DNA from: Thermoleophilia bacterium
GTDB lineage: Bacteria; Actinomycetota; Thermoleophilia; Gaiellales; Gaiellaceae
NCBI GenBank assembly: GCA_014534295.1
Contig: JACVRU010000018.1
Span: forward strand, 1 to 18,354
Direction: 5' to 3'
Length of the DNA stretch: 18,354 nucleotides
Shown here piece after piece: positions 6,444 through 13,201 of this stretch (the first letter of the stretch is position 1; each line of letters begins with the position of its first letter). The position numbers and the translations under genes are program-made. Under the pieces are notes generated by a model. It ran no database searches. It saw only the letters and a list, made by a program, of their open reading frames with translations, and was not told the DNA's origin.

Positions 6444-7094
6444 GAGATTCGCCCCCTCGACGAAGTGCGGCCTCGGCTTGGGGAAGACACGCGGCGCGGG
6501 AGCCGGCTTCGGCCGCTTGACCGCGGGCCGCGGCTTCCGCAGCCCGATCTCGCCCGCCATCCGGACGATCTCGCGGCCGTACGTGCGCGAGGGCGCCCAG
6601 GCGCCGCCGAGTGCCTGCAGCGTGGGCGCCTTGCCGTGGAGGAACGGGAAGTGGCGCGGGTCGGGTGTGCTGCGCTTCGGATAGCCGGGAGCGCCCGCGT
6701 ACAGTGCGAGGTGGTCGAGGTGGGCGGTGACGCCCTGCTTCCAGGAGCGGAAGCGCCGGTGCGCGCTCGGGTCGTAGTTGCCGCCGCCGGCCGTCCGCTT
6801 GAGTCCGCAGGGGTTGCGGAAGGACGCGTCGAGCACGCCCGTGAACCGGCCGAAGTTCGTCTCCTTCGCTGCCTGCGCGTAGGCGAGCTCGGGCCGGACC
6901 CCGCGAGGGGGCGCGAGCCGCCAGTACAGCGGCGCGAGCCGGACGAAGGTCGGCGTCGCCCCTCGCCCGGCGGCCCAGGCCTGCGCGCGTTCCACCGACG
7001 CCTGCGGCGGCCCGAGGATGCGGGTCGCCGCGCCGCCCGGGGCGGGCAGGAGTAGGGCAGCGAGGGCCGCGATGAGGAGGATCGAGGGCCGCAG
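6441..7094 (-). CDS. Secreted glucosaminidase (GH73-like), probable CTG start
   Basis: The protein belongs to the endo-beta-N-acetylglucosaminidase group that cuts peptidoglycan glycan strands. The motif LAYAQAAKETNFGRF contains the expected catalytic Glu (residue 78), followed by NPCGLK, a WKQGV segment and a Tyr-rich end; a Pro/Lys/Arg-rich tail follows. The first ATG/GTG/TTG in frame is a GTG at 6995, but coding plainly continues upstream: the same frame encodes a hydrophobic signal peptide (ILLIAALAALLLP) and the domain's first strand ILGPPQ. The only start-like codon before the signal is CTG at 7094, with a TACCCT box 8 bases further up. A one-base error joining a nearby GTG frame (at about 7125) is the alternative. 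Confidence 0.75.
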   Translation of the reverse strand: MRPSILLIAALAALLLPAPGGAATRILGPPQASVERAQAWAAGRGATPTFVRLAPLYWRLAPPRGVRPELAYAQAAKETNFGRFTGVLDASFRNPCGLKRTAGGGNYDPSAHRRFRSWKQGVTAHLDHLALYAGAPGYPKRSTPDPRHFPFLHGKAPTLQALGGAWAPSRTYGREIVRMAGEIGLRKPRPAVKRPKPAPAPRVFPKPRPHFVEGANL

Positions 7095-7102
7095 AGCGCG
7101 GC

Positions 7103-7108
7103 AGGGTA
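7103..7108 (-). promoter_or_regulatory. Possible -10 box (TACCCT) of the glucosaminidase gene
   Basis: On the minus strand TACCCT ends 8 bases before the proposed CTG start. It is a weaker match than the other boxes. Confidence 0.3.
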
Positions 7109-7141
7109 GCCGAGCCGGGACCTGATCACCGGAGCCCGCAC

Positions 7142-7147
7142 TAGGCT
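7142..7147 (+). promoter_or_regulatory. -10 box (TAGGCT) of the chromate-type transporter gene
   Basis: TAGGCT ends 6 bases before the GTG at 7154, consistent with a leaderless mRNA. Confidence 0.55.
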
Positions 7148-7153
7148 CCGGCC

Positions 7154-8374
7154 GTGCAGGCTCAGCCGGCCGCTCCCCCCTCCGAGCGCCGAGCGCTCGC
7201 GTTCTGGCTGAAGCTGGGGCTGATCAGCTTCGGCGGGCCGGCGGGCCAGATCGCGATCATGCACGACGAGCTCGTCGAGCGGCGGCGCTGGATCTCGGAG
7301 CGCCGGTTCCTCCACGCCCTCAACTTCTGCATGGCCCTGCCCGGCCCGGAGGCCCAGCAGCTGGCCTCCTACGTGGGTTACTCGCTTCACGGCGTCCGCG
7401 GCGCGATCGCGGCCGGCGGGCTGTTCGTCCTGCCGTCGTTCGTCCTGCTCTGCGTGCTGAGCGGGGTCTACGTCGAGTACGGAGAGGTCGCGGCGGTCGC
7501 GGGGGCGGTCCGCGGGCTCGGCGCGGCCGTGATCGCGCTCGTCGCCGCCGCGGTGATCCGCATCGGGCGGCGCGTCGTGCGCGGATGGGCCGCGGCCCTG
7601 CTCGCCGCCGCGGCCTTCGGCCTCATCCTGGCCGGCGTCCCCTTCCCCGCGATCGTCGCGGGCGCGGCGCTCCTCGGCTACCTCGCCGGCCGCGGGCGGC
7701 GGAGCGAGGAGGAGCCGGAGCAGCCGAAACCGGACGGCGGCCTCCGCCGTCGGTTCCTCCTCGTCCTCGCGGTCTGGCTCCTGCCGGTCGCGGCGCTGAT
7801 CGCGCTCGGCGGCCTCGTCGCGAAGCTCGCGGGTTTCTTCACGGTCGCCGCGCTCGTCACGTTCGGCGGCGCCTACGCGGTCCTCCCCTTCGTTGCCCAG
7901 GCGGCCGTGGAGCGATTCGGCTGGCTGTCGGCCGAGGACATGGTCGCGGGGCTGGCGCTCGGCGAGTCGACGCCCGGCCCCCTGATCATGGTCAATACCT
8001 TCGTCGGCTTCGTCGCGGGGTACAACGTAGAGGGCGGGCTCCTCTGGGGGCTGGCCGGAGCGTCGATCGCAACCTTCTGCACGTTCGCCCCCTCCTTCGT
8101 CTTCATCCTCGGCGGAGCGCCGCTGATCGACCGCGTCCGCTCGACCGGCGCCTTTGCCGCGGCGCTGAACGGCGTCACTGTCGCCGTCGTGGGCGTGATC
8201 GCGGCGCTGGCGGTCTTCGTGGCCCGCCATGCCGCGGTCGACGACGGCCGGCCCGACTGGCTCGTCTCCGTCCTCGCAGCCGCAGCCTTCGTCGCGTTCG
8301 TCCGCTACCGCGTGGGGGTCGTCCCGGTGATCGCCGTCTGCGCAGCGACCGGCCTCGTGGCCGCCGTCCTCTAG
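7154..8374 (+). CDS. chrA: Chromate transporter family (ChrA/CHR) membrane protein
   Basis: This 406-residue protein has two tandem CHR domains, about residues 14-175 and 205-400, as in full-length ChrA. The first carries SFGGPAGQIAIMH, the RRRWI segment and MALPGPEAQQLA; the second carries TFGGAYAVLPFV, RFGWLS and GESTPGPLIMVNTFVGF. About ten hydrophobic segments are visible, with a charged linker (REEEP-like) between the halves. Characterised members export chromate by proton-coupled transport, but many homologues have other or unknown substrates and no chrB regulator is nearby. The GTG start is supported by TAGGCT 6 bases upstream. The stop overlaps that of the convergent peptidase gene as CTAG. 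Confidence 0.93.
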   Translation: MQAQPAAPPSERRALAFWLKLGLISFGGPAGQIAIMHDELVERRRWISERRFLHALNFCMALPGPEAQQLASYVGYSLHGVRGAIAAGGLFVLPSFVLLCVLSGVYVEYGEVAAVAGAVRGLGAAVIALVAAAVIRIGRRVVRGWAAALLAAAAFGLILAGVPFPAIVAGAALLGYLAGRGRRSEEEPEQPKPDGGLRRRFLLVLAVWLLPVAALIALGGLVAKLAGFFTVAALVTFGGAYAVLPFVAQAAVERFGWLSAEDMVAGLALGESTPGPLIMVNTFVGFVAGYNVEGGLLWGLAGASIATFCTFAPSFVFILGGAPLIDRVRSTGAFAAALNGVTVAVVGVIAALAVFVARHAAVDDGRPDWLVSVLAAAAFVAFVRYRVGVVPVIAVCAATGLVAAVL

Positions 8375-9039
8375 CGGCCGTTGTGGGAGAAGTGCATGTA
8401 GTCCTTCGTCTGGCCGGTCCAGGCGCCGCCCCACTCCCAGCCGATCGACGCGAACGCACGCACGACCGCCGGCGTCACCATCCCCTTGCGCAGGCGGCTA
8501 CGGTCGAGGTACTTGCGCGCCTCCGGGTCACGGGTCATGCCGCAGCCCACGTACGGGTTCTCGACCGGGTTGACGTCGACCGCGAGCCCGTAGGCGTGGT
8601 TCGACCAGCGGCCGCTCGCCGTCCCGCCGGTGCACGGCGACGGGACCGACTGCCGGCAGAAGAACGCGCCGGTCACGTCGCCGCCGGCGGGCTGCTCGCT
8701 CCTCGGCCCGTAGATGTCGCGGAGCTGCATGTGGCGGATCGGGAAGCGCTGCCGGTAGAGCTGCCGGAAGACGCCGACGAAGGGAACGGCGGCGTCGCGG
8801 TGGACGACGAGCTGGCCGAGGCGCTCCTTCCCGTCGAAGCCCCAGATCGAGACCGTCACCAGGCGGAGGCCCGAGAGCGGCACCGGGCAGCCCGGCCGCC
8901 AGGCGCGCTCCTTCAGGAGCGCCTGGACGCGGGGCGGCAGCTTCTGGACGTTGAAGCGGTAGCGCTCGGCCTGCGCACCGGATGCCTGCGCCGCGACGAG
9001 CGCGAGCGCGACCACCATCAGGGCCGAGATCGCTCTCAC
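8371..9039 (-). CDS. Secreted M15 (VanY-like) D-alanyl-D-alanine carboxypeptidase-family protein
   Basis: This 222-residue protein has a signal peptide (about 1-23, hydrophobic ALMVVALALVAA) and an M15C-type peptidase domain. The zinc ligands are His148 and Asp155 in SNHAYGLAVDVNP and His216 in DYMHFS; Glu202 in GWEWGG is the likely general base. Three to four cysteines (51, 128, 136, 166) suggest disulfides outside the cell. Such enzymes trim or cleave peptidoglycan peptides. The GTG start overlaps the TGA of the MBL-fold gene as GTGA, so the two genes are translationally coupled. The stop overlaps that of the chrA-like gene. Confidence 0.9.
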   Translation of the reverse strand: MRAISALMVVALALVAAQASGAQAERYRFNVQKLPPRVQALLKERAWRPGCPVPLSGLRLVTVSIWGFDGKERLGQLVVHRDAAVPFVGVFRQLYRQRFPIRHMQLRDIYGPRSEQPAGGDVTGAFFCRQSVPSPCTGGTASGRWSNHAYGLAVDVNPVENPYVGCGMTRDPEARKYLDRSRLRKGMVTPAVVRAFASIGWEWGGAWTGQTKDYMHFSHNGR

Positions 9040-9623
9040 GACAGCGCCCGCTCCAGGGCGGCGCGGTCGAAGGGCCCGCCGTGCGTCGCGAGCACGAGCT
9101 CGACGGGAAGGTCGAGCAGCGGGAGCAGGGACTCGCGGATCGTCTCGGGCTGGGAGCCCTCGCGCGCCCACTCCACCGGGAACTCGAGGCCGTTCCCCCG
9201 GTCGATCAGCGTGTCGCCGGCGACGAGCGCGCGGCGACTCTCGACCCAGAGCAGGAGGTCGTTGCGCTCCAGGCCGGGGAACGCCTCGACCCCGACCGGC
9301 AGCGTCCCGCCCGCGCGGAACTCCTCGGCGGGGAACGGGTTGTCGTCGCCCTCGTCGAGCGGCGGCCGGTAGAGCGGAGCGCCCCACGCCGGCGCCAACT
9401 CCTCGCCGTCACGGTGGTGCCAGGGGCAGGTCAGGACGATCGCGGTCTCGCGTTCGCGCGCGAGCTCCTCGAGCTCGGGCGGCGCCGCCAGCGGGTCGAA
9501 GACGAGGAGGCGCTCCCCGTCGTCGATCGCGTACGAGGAGACCGCTCGGCCCCAGTCCTCGCCCGGCTTCCAGTCCGGGTGTGGGGCCTCCCAGTGCCAG
9601 ACCCCTGCCTGCACCTCGCGCAT
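9036..9623 (-). CDS. MBL-fold (metallo-beta-lactamase-like) hydrolase with variant metal motif
   Basis: This 195-residue protein has the strand pattern of an MBL-fold protein: VSSYAIDDGERLLVFDPL, then LTCPWHHRDGEEL in place of the usual HxHxDH, LVAGDTLI with the bridging-type Asp137, and LATHGGP with His181. The HHRD variant (His69, His70, Asp72) may bind one metal or differ in role. Function is unknown. The start is the ATG at 9623 rather than upstream codons because a TAGCAT box ends 7 bases before it and MREVQAGVWHW is a typical start. It forms a two-gene unit with the M15 peptidase. Confidence 0.82.
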   Translation of the reverse strand: MREVQAGVWHWEAPHPDWKPGEDWGRAVSSYAIDDGERLLVFDPLAAPPELEELARERETAIVLTCPWHHRDGEELAPAWGAPLYRPPLDEGDDNPFPAEEFRAGGTLPVGVEAFPGLERNDLLLWVESRRALVAGDTLIDRGNGLEFPVEWAREGSQPETIRESLLPLLDLPVELVLATHGGPFDRAALERALS

Positions 9624-9630
9624 CGACACG

Positions 9631-9636
9631 ATGCTA
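9631..9636 (-). promoter_or_regulatory. -10 box (TAGCAT) of the MBL-fold/peptidase unit
   Basis: On the minus strand TAGCAT ends 7 bases before the ATG at 9623. Confidence 0.55.
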
Positions 9637-9663
9637 GCGATCCCGATGCGGAAGACTGCGCGC

Positions 9664-10198
9664 ATGTCGGTCTAGGAAGCACACTCGGAAGAGACACCGT
9701 ACGGCCGCTACATCACCTCGGAGGGGTGGTTCGTCCTCAACCTCGCGGAGGCGCTCGCCGTGCGCAATGAGGAGAAGGGCGGCGCGCTCTACCCGCTCGA
9801 GCCGCGGGAGTCTCCGTTTCCCGACCTCGGCGTCAACGTGCGCGTCCTCTGGCCCGGGGAGCCGAACGGGCTCTACCACTCGGAGGGACTCCAGGAGGGA
9901 TTCCTCGTTGCTCGCGGGCGAGTGCACGCTGATCGTGGAGGAGGAGGAGCGGACGCTGCGGCAGTGGGACTACTTCCACTGCCCCGCCGACACGCATCAC
10001 ATCTTCGTCGGCGCTGGCAATGAGGCGTGCGCGATCCTCATGGTCGGAGCGCGGCGGGAGGTCGAGACGCTGCACTATGGGGTCAGCGAGGTCGCGGCCA
10101 AGTACGGCGCGTCAGCTGCGGCAGAGACGTCGGACCCGGACGTGGCGTACGCCGACTGGCCGGGCGAGTACCGGCCGGTTCGCCTCCCGTGGCCGCTC
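9664..10198 (+). pseudogene. Broken cupin-domain gene (nonsense codon plus frameshift)
   Basis: The coding remains are clear: YGRYITSEGWFVLNL, a central PDLGVNVRVLWPGEPNGLYHSEGLQEGFLV, then in another frame LAGECTLIVEEEERTLRQWDYFHCPADTHHIFVGAGN and AILMVGAR. Together they read as one two-motif cupin with the usual metal-site His and Glu residues. The frame changes at 9907-9911, where one extra base fits the break (GTT-G-CTC). Four codons after an in-frame ATG at 9664 stands a TAG (9673). No stop ends the second frame at the expected place after PWPL; it runs on into the next gene. The gene is therefore disabled unless these are assembly errors. Confidence 0.75.
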
Positions 10199-10284
10199 GC
10201 CTCCGAGAGCCAGCCCGGAGGCTGCGCGAGCGCGCGCACCGCGCCGGCCTACATCAGTGGGAGCAGCTGGGTTGGCGACGAGCC

Positions 10285-10290
10285 TAGACT
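10285..10290 (+). promoter_or_regulatory. -10 box (TAGACT) of the small membrane protein gene
   Basis: TAGACT ends 7 bases before the ATG at 10298. It marks that ATG as the real start although the cupin frame runs through. Confidence 0.6.
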
Positions 10291-10297
10291 CGCCGGC

Positions 10298-10840
10298 ATG
10301 CGCCCGGCGTCCGACGAGCTCCTGCTGGGCGTGGCGGCGATCGCGGCGACGCTCCTCGGACTACTCGTGGTCGGCGTCCTGTTCTACGTCGAGACCGGAC
10401 TCCGCCGCCTGTCTGCCCGCGAGCAGTTCGCTCCGTACGTGCGGGCCGCGGCGCGGCTGACGATGGCGCTGTACGTCATCGCGCTCGCGACCGCGCTCGC
10501 GCTCGTCGCGCTGCGAGACGCCCTGGCCCACGCCGTCTTCGCCATCTGCGCGCTCGCGGCCGCGCTGGCGCTCGTGGACTTCACTCGGCGAGCACGCGTC
10601 GTGGGCCGGCTACTCGGCCCACGCGCCTGGTCGAGAAGGCACGAAGTGGTCGTCTGGGCGTGCGTGGTCGTCGCCCTCGCCGTTCCGTGGGCACTCGGCG
10701 GCGCGACCCCCGCCCGCGACGACCTGACCCTGGGCGCCCTACTCGCACTCGCACTCGGGCTCTCGAGCACGTTGAACCTGCTCCTGTCGGTATTCGATCT
10801 CGCGGCGTTCGACGTTCCCCATCAGAACCCGCCGCGCTGA
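10298..10840 (+). CDS. Small integral membrane protein of unknown function
   Basis: This 180-residue protein has about five hydrophobic segments (around residues 8-30, 50-70, 78-95, 115-133 and 143-165) joined by short basic loops. I recognise no transporter or enzyme motif. The same frame is open far upstream because the broken cupin gene reads into it, but TAGACT 7 bases before the ATG at 10298 and the change from soluble to membrane composition fix the start. It is followed by 208 bases before the tmRNA 3' end, reading towards it. Confidence 0.65.
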   Translation: MRPASDELLLGVAAIAATLLGLLVVGVLFYVETGLRRLSAREQFAPYVRAAARLTMALYVIALATALALVALRDALAHAVFAICALAAALALVDFTRRARVVGRLLGPRAWSRRHEVVVWACVVVALAVPWALGGATPARDDLTLGALLALALGLSSTLNLLLSVFDLAAFDVPHQNPPR

Positions 10841-10945
10841 CGCTCAGGAGTGATCGAGGCTGTCCTCTCTAGGTGAACCGAGGACGATCGCGTCCCTGTC
10901 CAGGCGCGGGCTCGCCGCGATCTCTCGCACCGCATGCCCGAGGCC

Positions 10946-10966
10946 GATGCCGGCTTCGCCGGCATC
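10946..10966. terminator. Perfect 9-bp hairpin between membrane protein gene and tmRNA
   Basis: GATGCCGGC and its complement flank a TTC loop in the space where the plus-strand membrane protein gene and the minus-strand tmRNA converge. It could stop transcripts from either side. Confidence 0.4.
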
Positions 10967-10993
10967 CGCCGGCGCGCTTCGATAGAGAGCCAA

Positions 10994-11045
10994 GCCGATC
11001 GAAGTCGTCATGGCTCCGCGAAAGCGGAGCCGGACTTCGATCGGC
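10994..11045 (-). terminator. Two-level hairpin directly after tmRNA
   Basis: An outer perfect 13-bp stem (10994-11006/11033-11045) encloses an inner perfect 8-bp stem (11012-11019/11024-11031) with a GAAA loop on the plus strand. It starts 3 bases past the tmRNA 3' end. It is the likely terminator of ssrA and may help 3' processing. Confidence 0.7.
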
Positions 11046-11048
11046 GAG

Positions 11049-11409
11049 TGGAGGCGGCGGGAATCGAACCCGCGTCCGCGGTCGCACCGGACAGAGCCTC
11101 TACAAGCTTAGGCTGCCTTGGATCTCGCCCGGCGGCCGGTGGCAACCGACCAACCGGCGGGCCAGCCATCCTTTGGTGGTCGCGCTTCGGGCGATTGGCT
11201 CTCCCTCCGCGCCGAGCCCGTTCGTTGGCGCCGCTTGCCGGAGCCACGGGCCCAGCTCCGAGCGACGCGCCACCTAAGTGTTAGTTAGGCAGCGAGTGCG
11301 AGATCGTTCTTCGCACTTGCGTTTGTCCCGGTTGTTTTACGAGGCCGACCGGGGACCTCGGCTTGCAGCTCAGCCGGAGAACCGACCACGTCGAGACCTG
11401 GTCGCCCCC
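11049..11409 (-). ncRNA. ssrA: tmRNA (transfer-messenger RNA)
   Basis: The 361-base RNA begins GGGGGCGACCAGGTCTCGAC and ends in CGGGTTCGATTCCCGCCGCC with A as the last encoded base. The 7-bp acceptor stem pairs GGGGGCG with CGCCUCC and keeps the third-pair G-U wobble that alanyl-tRNA synthetase needs. CCA is not encoded. The message part (11320 down to 11285) reads GCA then ends TAA, giving a tag of 11 encoded residues, ASAKNDLALAA, with the usual protease-recognised LAA end; a second in-frame-like TAA follows closely. tmRNA rescues ribosomes stalled on non-stop mRNAs together with SmpB, encoded 1.3 kb upstream on the same strand. Confidence 0.96.
11285..11320 (-). other. tmRNA tag-peptide reading frame
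   Basis: Twelve codons from the inferred GCA resume codon to TAA encode ASAKNDLALAA; the charged alanine of tmRNA adds one more Ala in front. The resume position is inferred from the Ala codon and the family's tag length, not measured. Confidence 0.75.
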
Positions 11410-11420
11410 GTATGTGTCCC

Positions 11421-11427
11421 TATTCTA
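11421..11427. promoter_or_regulatory. Overlapping divergent -10 boxes of ssrA and the GNAT gene
   Basis: On the plus strand TATTCT (11421-11426) ends 7 bases before the GNAT ATG. On the minus strand the same DNA reads TAGAAT (11422-11427), ending 12 bases before the mature tmRNA 5' end. Five base pairs are common to both boxes, so the two promoters cannot be melted independently. Confidence 0.6.
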
Positions 11428-11433
11428 GCCCGC

Positions 11434-12351
11434 ATGCCCGAGATTCGCGTCTTCCCGGCCGCCGGCGAGGCCGACGAGGTCCGGTCGCTCGACCTCTACA
11501 ACGCGATCCATCCGCGGGAGCCCGCGAGCCTCTCGGAGGCGCGCGACTGGCGCCGGCAGCAGCGCCACTCGGAGCTCTTCCTGGCCGAGCTCGACGGAGA
11601 GCTCGCCGGCTCGGCTCACATCGGGATCCCGACCTACAGCGACCTGCCGACCGGGAAGGCCTACGTCCTGTCGACGCGCAGGCGGCACGGCGTCGGCCGA
11701 GCGCTCTACGCCGCCCTCGCTTCCTGGGCCGTGGCCCACGCCGCCGAGGCGATGCAGACGTTCATCGACGACGACGATGCCGAGAGCCTGGCCTGGGCCG
11801 AGCGGCGCGGCTTCCGGGAAGTCTCCCGGGAAGCGCTCGTGGAGCTGCCGTTGGCGGCGTACGAGCCGCGGCCGGTCGAGCCGCCCGCCGGCGTCGAGAT
11901 CGTCACCTGGGCGGAGCGGCCCGAGCTCGCCCGCGGGCTCTACGACGTCGCCGCCGAGGTCGGGCCGGACATCCCCGGCGACCAGGACCACCGGATCGAG
12001 CCGTTCGAGGAGTGGCTGTCCGTCCACATGCAAGGTGTGGCGGACCGGCCCGAGAGCACCTTCGTCGCGGTGGCGGACGGCGAGGTGGTCGGCTACGCCA
12101 AGCTCACCTTCTGGGACGCGAAGCCGGAGACGCTCTTCCACGAGCTCACCGGCGTCAAGCGGGCGTGGCGAGGCCGCGGCATCGCCCGGGCGCTCAAGCA
12201 CGCGCAGCTCAACTGGGCGAAGGAGCAGGGCTACGCGACGCTGAGGACGTCCAACGAGGCGCGCAACGAGCCCATCCGCCGGCTCAACGCCGCCCTCGGC
12301 TACACGCCGATCCCCGGCCGGATCAAGCTCGAAGGGCCACTAGCGCAGTAG
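11434..12351 (+). CDS. Tandem-domain GNAT-family N-acetyltransferase
   Basis: This 305-residue protein holds two GNAT folds. The first (about 1-150) has ELFLAELDGELAGSAHIG and the acetyl-CoA loop RRRHGVGRALYAAL. The second (about 160-305) has TFVAVADGEVVGYAKL, the loop VKRAWRGRGIARALKHAQ and the closing NEPIRRLNAALGY. The R/Q-x-x-G-x-G/A pattern is intact in both halves (RHGVGRA and WRGRGIARA), so both may bind acetyl-CoA, as in other double-GNAT proteins such as mycothiol synthase-like enzymes. The substrate is unknown. The ATG at 11434 is fixed by TATTCT 7 bases upstream. Upstream codons in the same frame lie inside the opposite-strand tmRNA gene. Confidence 0.9.
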   Translation: MPEIRVFPAAGEADEVRSLDLYNAIHPREPASLSEARDWRRQQRHSELFLAELDGELAGSAHIGIPTYSDLPTGKAYVLSTRRRHGVGRALYAALASWAVAHAAEAMQTFIDDDDAESLAWAERRGFREVSREALVELPLAAYEPRPVEPPAGVEIVTWAERPELARGLYDVAAEVGPDIPGDQDHRIEPFEEWLSVHMQGVADRPESTFVAVADGEVVGYAKLTFWDAKPETLFHELTGVKRAWRGRGIARALKHAQLNWAKEQGYATLRTSNEARNEPIRRLNAALGYTPIPGRIKLEGPLAQ

Positions 12352-12354
12352 AGT
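12349..12354 (+). promoter_or_regulatory. -10 box (TAGAGT) built on the GNAT stop codon
   Basis: The GNAT stop TAG (12349-12351) is the first half of TAGAGT, which ends 6 bases before the VOC GTG at 12361. Confidence 0.55.
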
Positions 12355-12360
12355 CGCCCG

Positions 12361-12729
12361 GTGTTCGACCACGTCGAGATCAACGTGAGCGACCTCGAGG
12401 CGAGCCGGCGGTTTTACGAACAGGCGCTCGCGCCGCTCGGCTACGAGGTCTCCCTCGTGTCGCCGACGTTCATCGAGCTGGCCGCGGCGGGGCGCGGGGA
12501 CTTCGGGCTCGTGCTCCGCGACCCGGTCTCGGCCGCCGTGCACGTGGCCTTCGAGGCGCGGGACCGCGCGACCGTCGACGCGTTCCACCAGGCCGCGCTC
12601 GCGGCCGGCGGGAGGGACAATGGGCCGCCCGGGCCCCGCCCCGGCTACGGCGACCACTACTACGCGGCGTTCGTCCTCGGCCCCGACGGCCACAACGTCG
12701 AGGCCGTGACCAAGCGGCCCGAGGACTAG
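12361..12729 (+). CDS. VOC-superfamily (glyoxalase/dioxygenase-like) protein
   Basis: This 122-residue protein is a single VOC module pair: MFDHVEINVSDLEASRRFYEQAL at the start and YAAFVLGPDGHNVEAV at the end. Putative metal ligands are His4 and Glu114, with a central His near residue 61 (VHVAF) and HYYAAF. The family includes glyoxalases, antibiotic-binding proteins and dioxygenases; nothing here chooses between them. The GTG start is supported by TAGAGT 6 bases before it. Its stop overlaps that of smpB as CTAG. Confidence 0.88.
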   Translation: MFDHVEINVSDLEASRRFYEQALAPLGYEVSLVSPTFIELAAAGRGDFGLVLRDPVSAAVHVAFEARDRATVDAFHQAALAAGGRDNGPPGPRPGYGDHYYAAFVLGPDGHNVEAVTKRPED

Positions 12730-13178
12730 CGGCGGGCGCGCAACGCGCGCTCGATCTGGCGCTGCGCGTCGCGCTTCGCGACGTCGCGCCGCTTGTCGTG
12801 GAGCTCCTTGCCGCGCGCGACCGCGAGCTCGACCTTCACGCGTCCGTCCTTGAAGTAGAGGCGTGTGGGGACGAGCGTGAGGCCGCGCTCCTTCACCTTG
12901 CCGGTCAGGGAGGCGATCTCGCGCGCGTGCAGCAACAGCTTGCGGTCGCGGTCGGGGTCGTGGCCCGCCGTCGTCCCCTGGTCGTAGGGGCCGATGTGGA
13001 GACCGACGATCCAGGCCTCCCCGTCGCGGACGGTCCCATAGGCGCGCGCGAGGTCGGCCTTTCCGTTGCGGAGCGACTTGACCTCGGTCCCCGTCAGGAC
13101 GAGGCCGGCTTCCAGCCGCTCGAGCAGGTGGTACTCGTGCCGGGCCTTGCGGTTCTCGGCGATGAGCTTCTCGGACAT
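12726..13178 (-). CDS. smpB: SsrA-binding protein SmpB
   Basis: This 150-residue protein is a full-length SmpB: IAENRKARHEYHLLERLEAGLVLTGTEVKSLR at the start, the RNA-binding barrel with HIGPYDQG and RDRKLLLH, and LVPTRLYFKDGRVKVELAVARGKELHDKR before a basic C-terminal tail that becomes helical in the ribosome mRNA channel. It binds the tRNA-like part of tmRNA and directs it to stalled ribosomes. Its partner ssrA lies 1.3 kb away on the same strand and rnr lies 1 kb upstream. The ATG is preceded by TACAAT with a 6-base spacer and no Shine-Dalgarno sequence. Confidence 0.97.
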   Translation of the reverse strand: MSEKLIAENRKARHEYHLLERLEAGLVLTGTEVKSLRNGKADLARAYGTVRDGEAWIVGLHIGPYDQGTTAGHDPDRDRKLLLHAREIASLTGKVKERGLTLVPTRLYFKDGRVKVELAVARGKELHDKRRDVAKRDAQRQIERALRARR

Positions 13179-13184
13179 CGCCCG

Positions 13185-13194
13185 ATTGTAGGCT
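13185..13194. promoter_or_regulatory. Overlapping divergent -10 boxes of smpB and the CDF-type gene
   Basis: Minus-strand TACAAT (13185-13190) ends 6 bases before the smpB ATG. Plus-strand TAGGCT (13189-13194) ends 7 bases before a CTG at 13202. The boxes share two base pairs. Confidence 0.55.
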
Positions 13195-13201
13195 CGCCCC
13201 T

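Noticed and set aside
7100..7128. GTG at about 7125 as start of the glucosaminidase
   Set aside because: It is in a different frame from the signal peptide and domain; it would work only with a one-base correction, noted in the feature.
5711..8434. Very long minus-strand frame ending in the amidotransferase
   Set aside because: Only the last 238 codons match a family; the rest is antisense of chrA and out of frame with the glucosaminidase.
10873..11284. Plus-strand frames over tmRNA
   Set aside because: They lie on the opposite strand of the tmRNA and its terminator and show no protein-like pattern.
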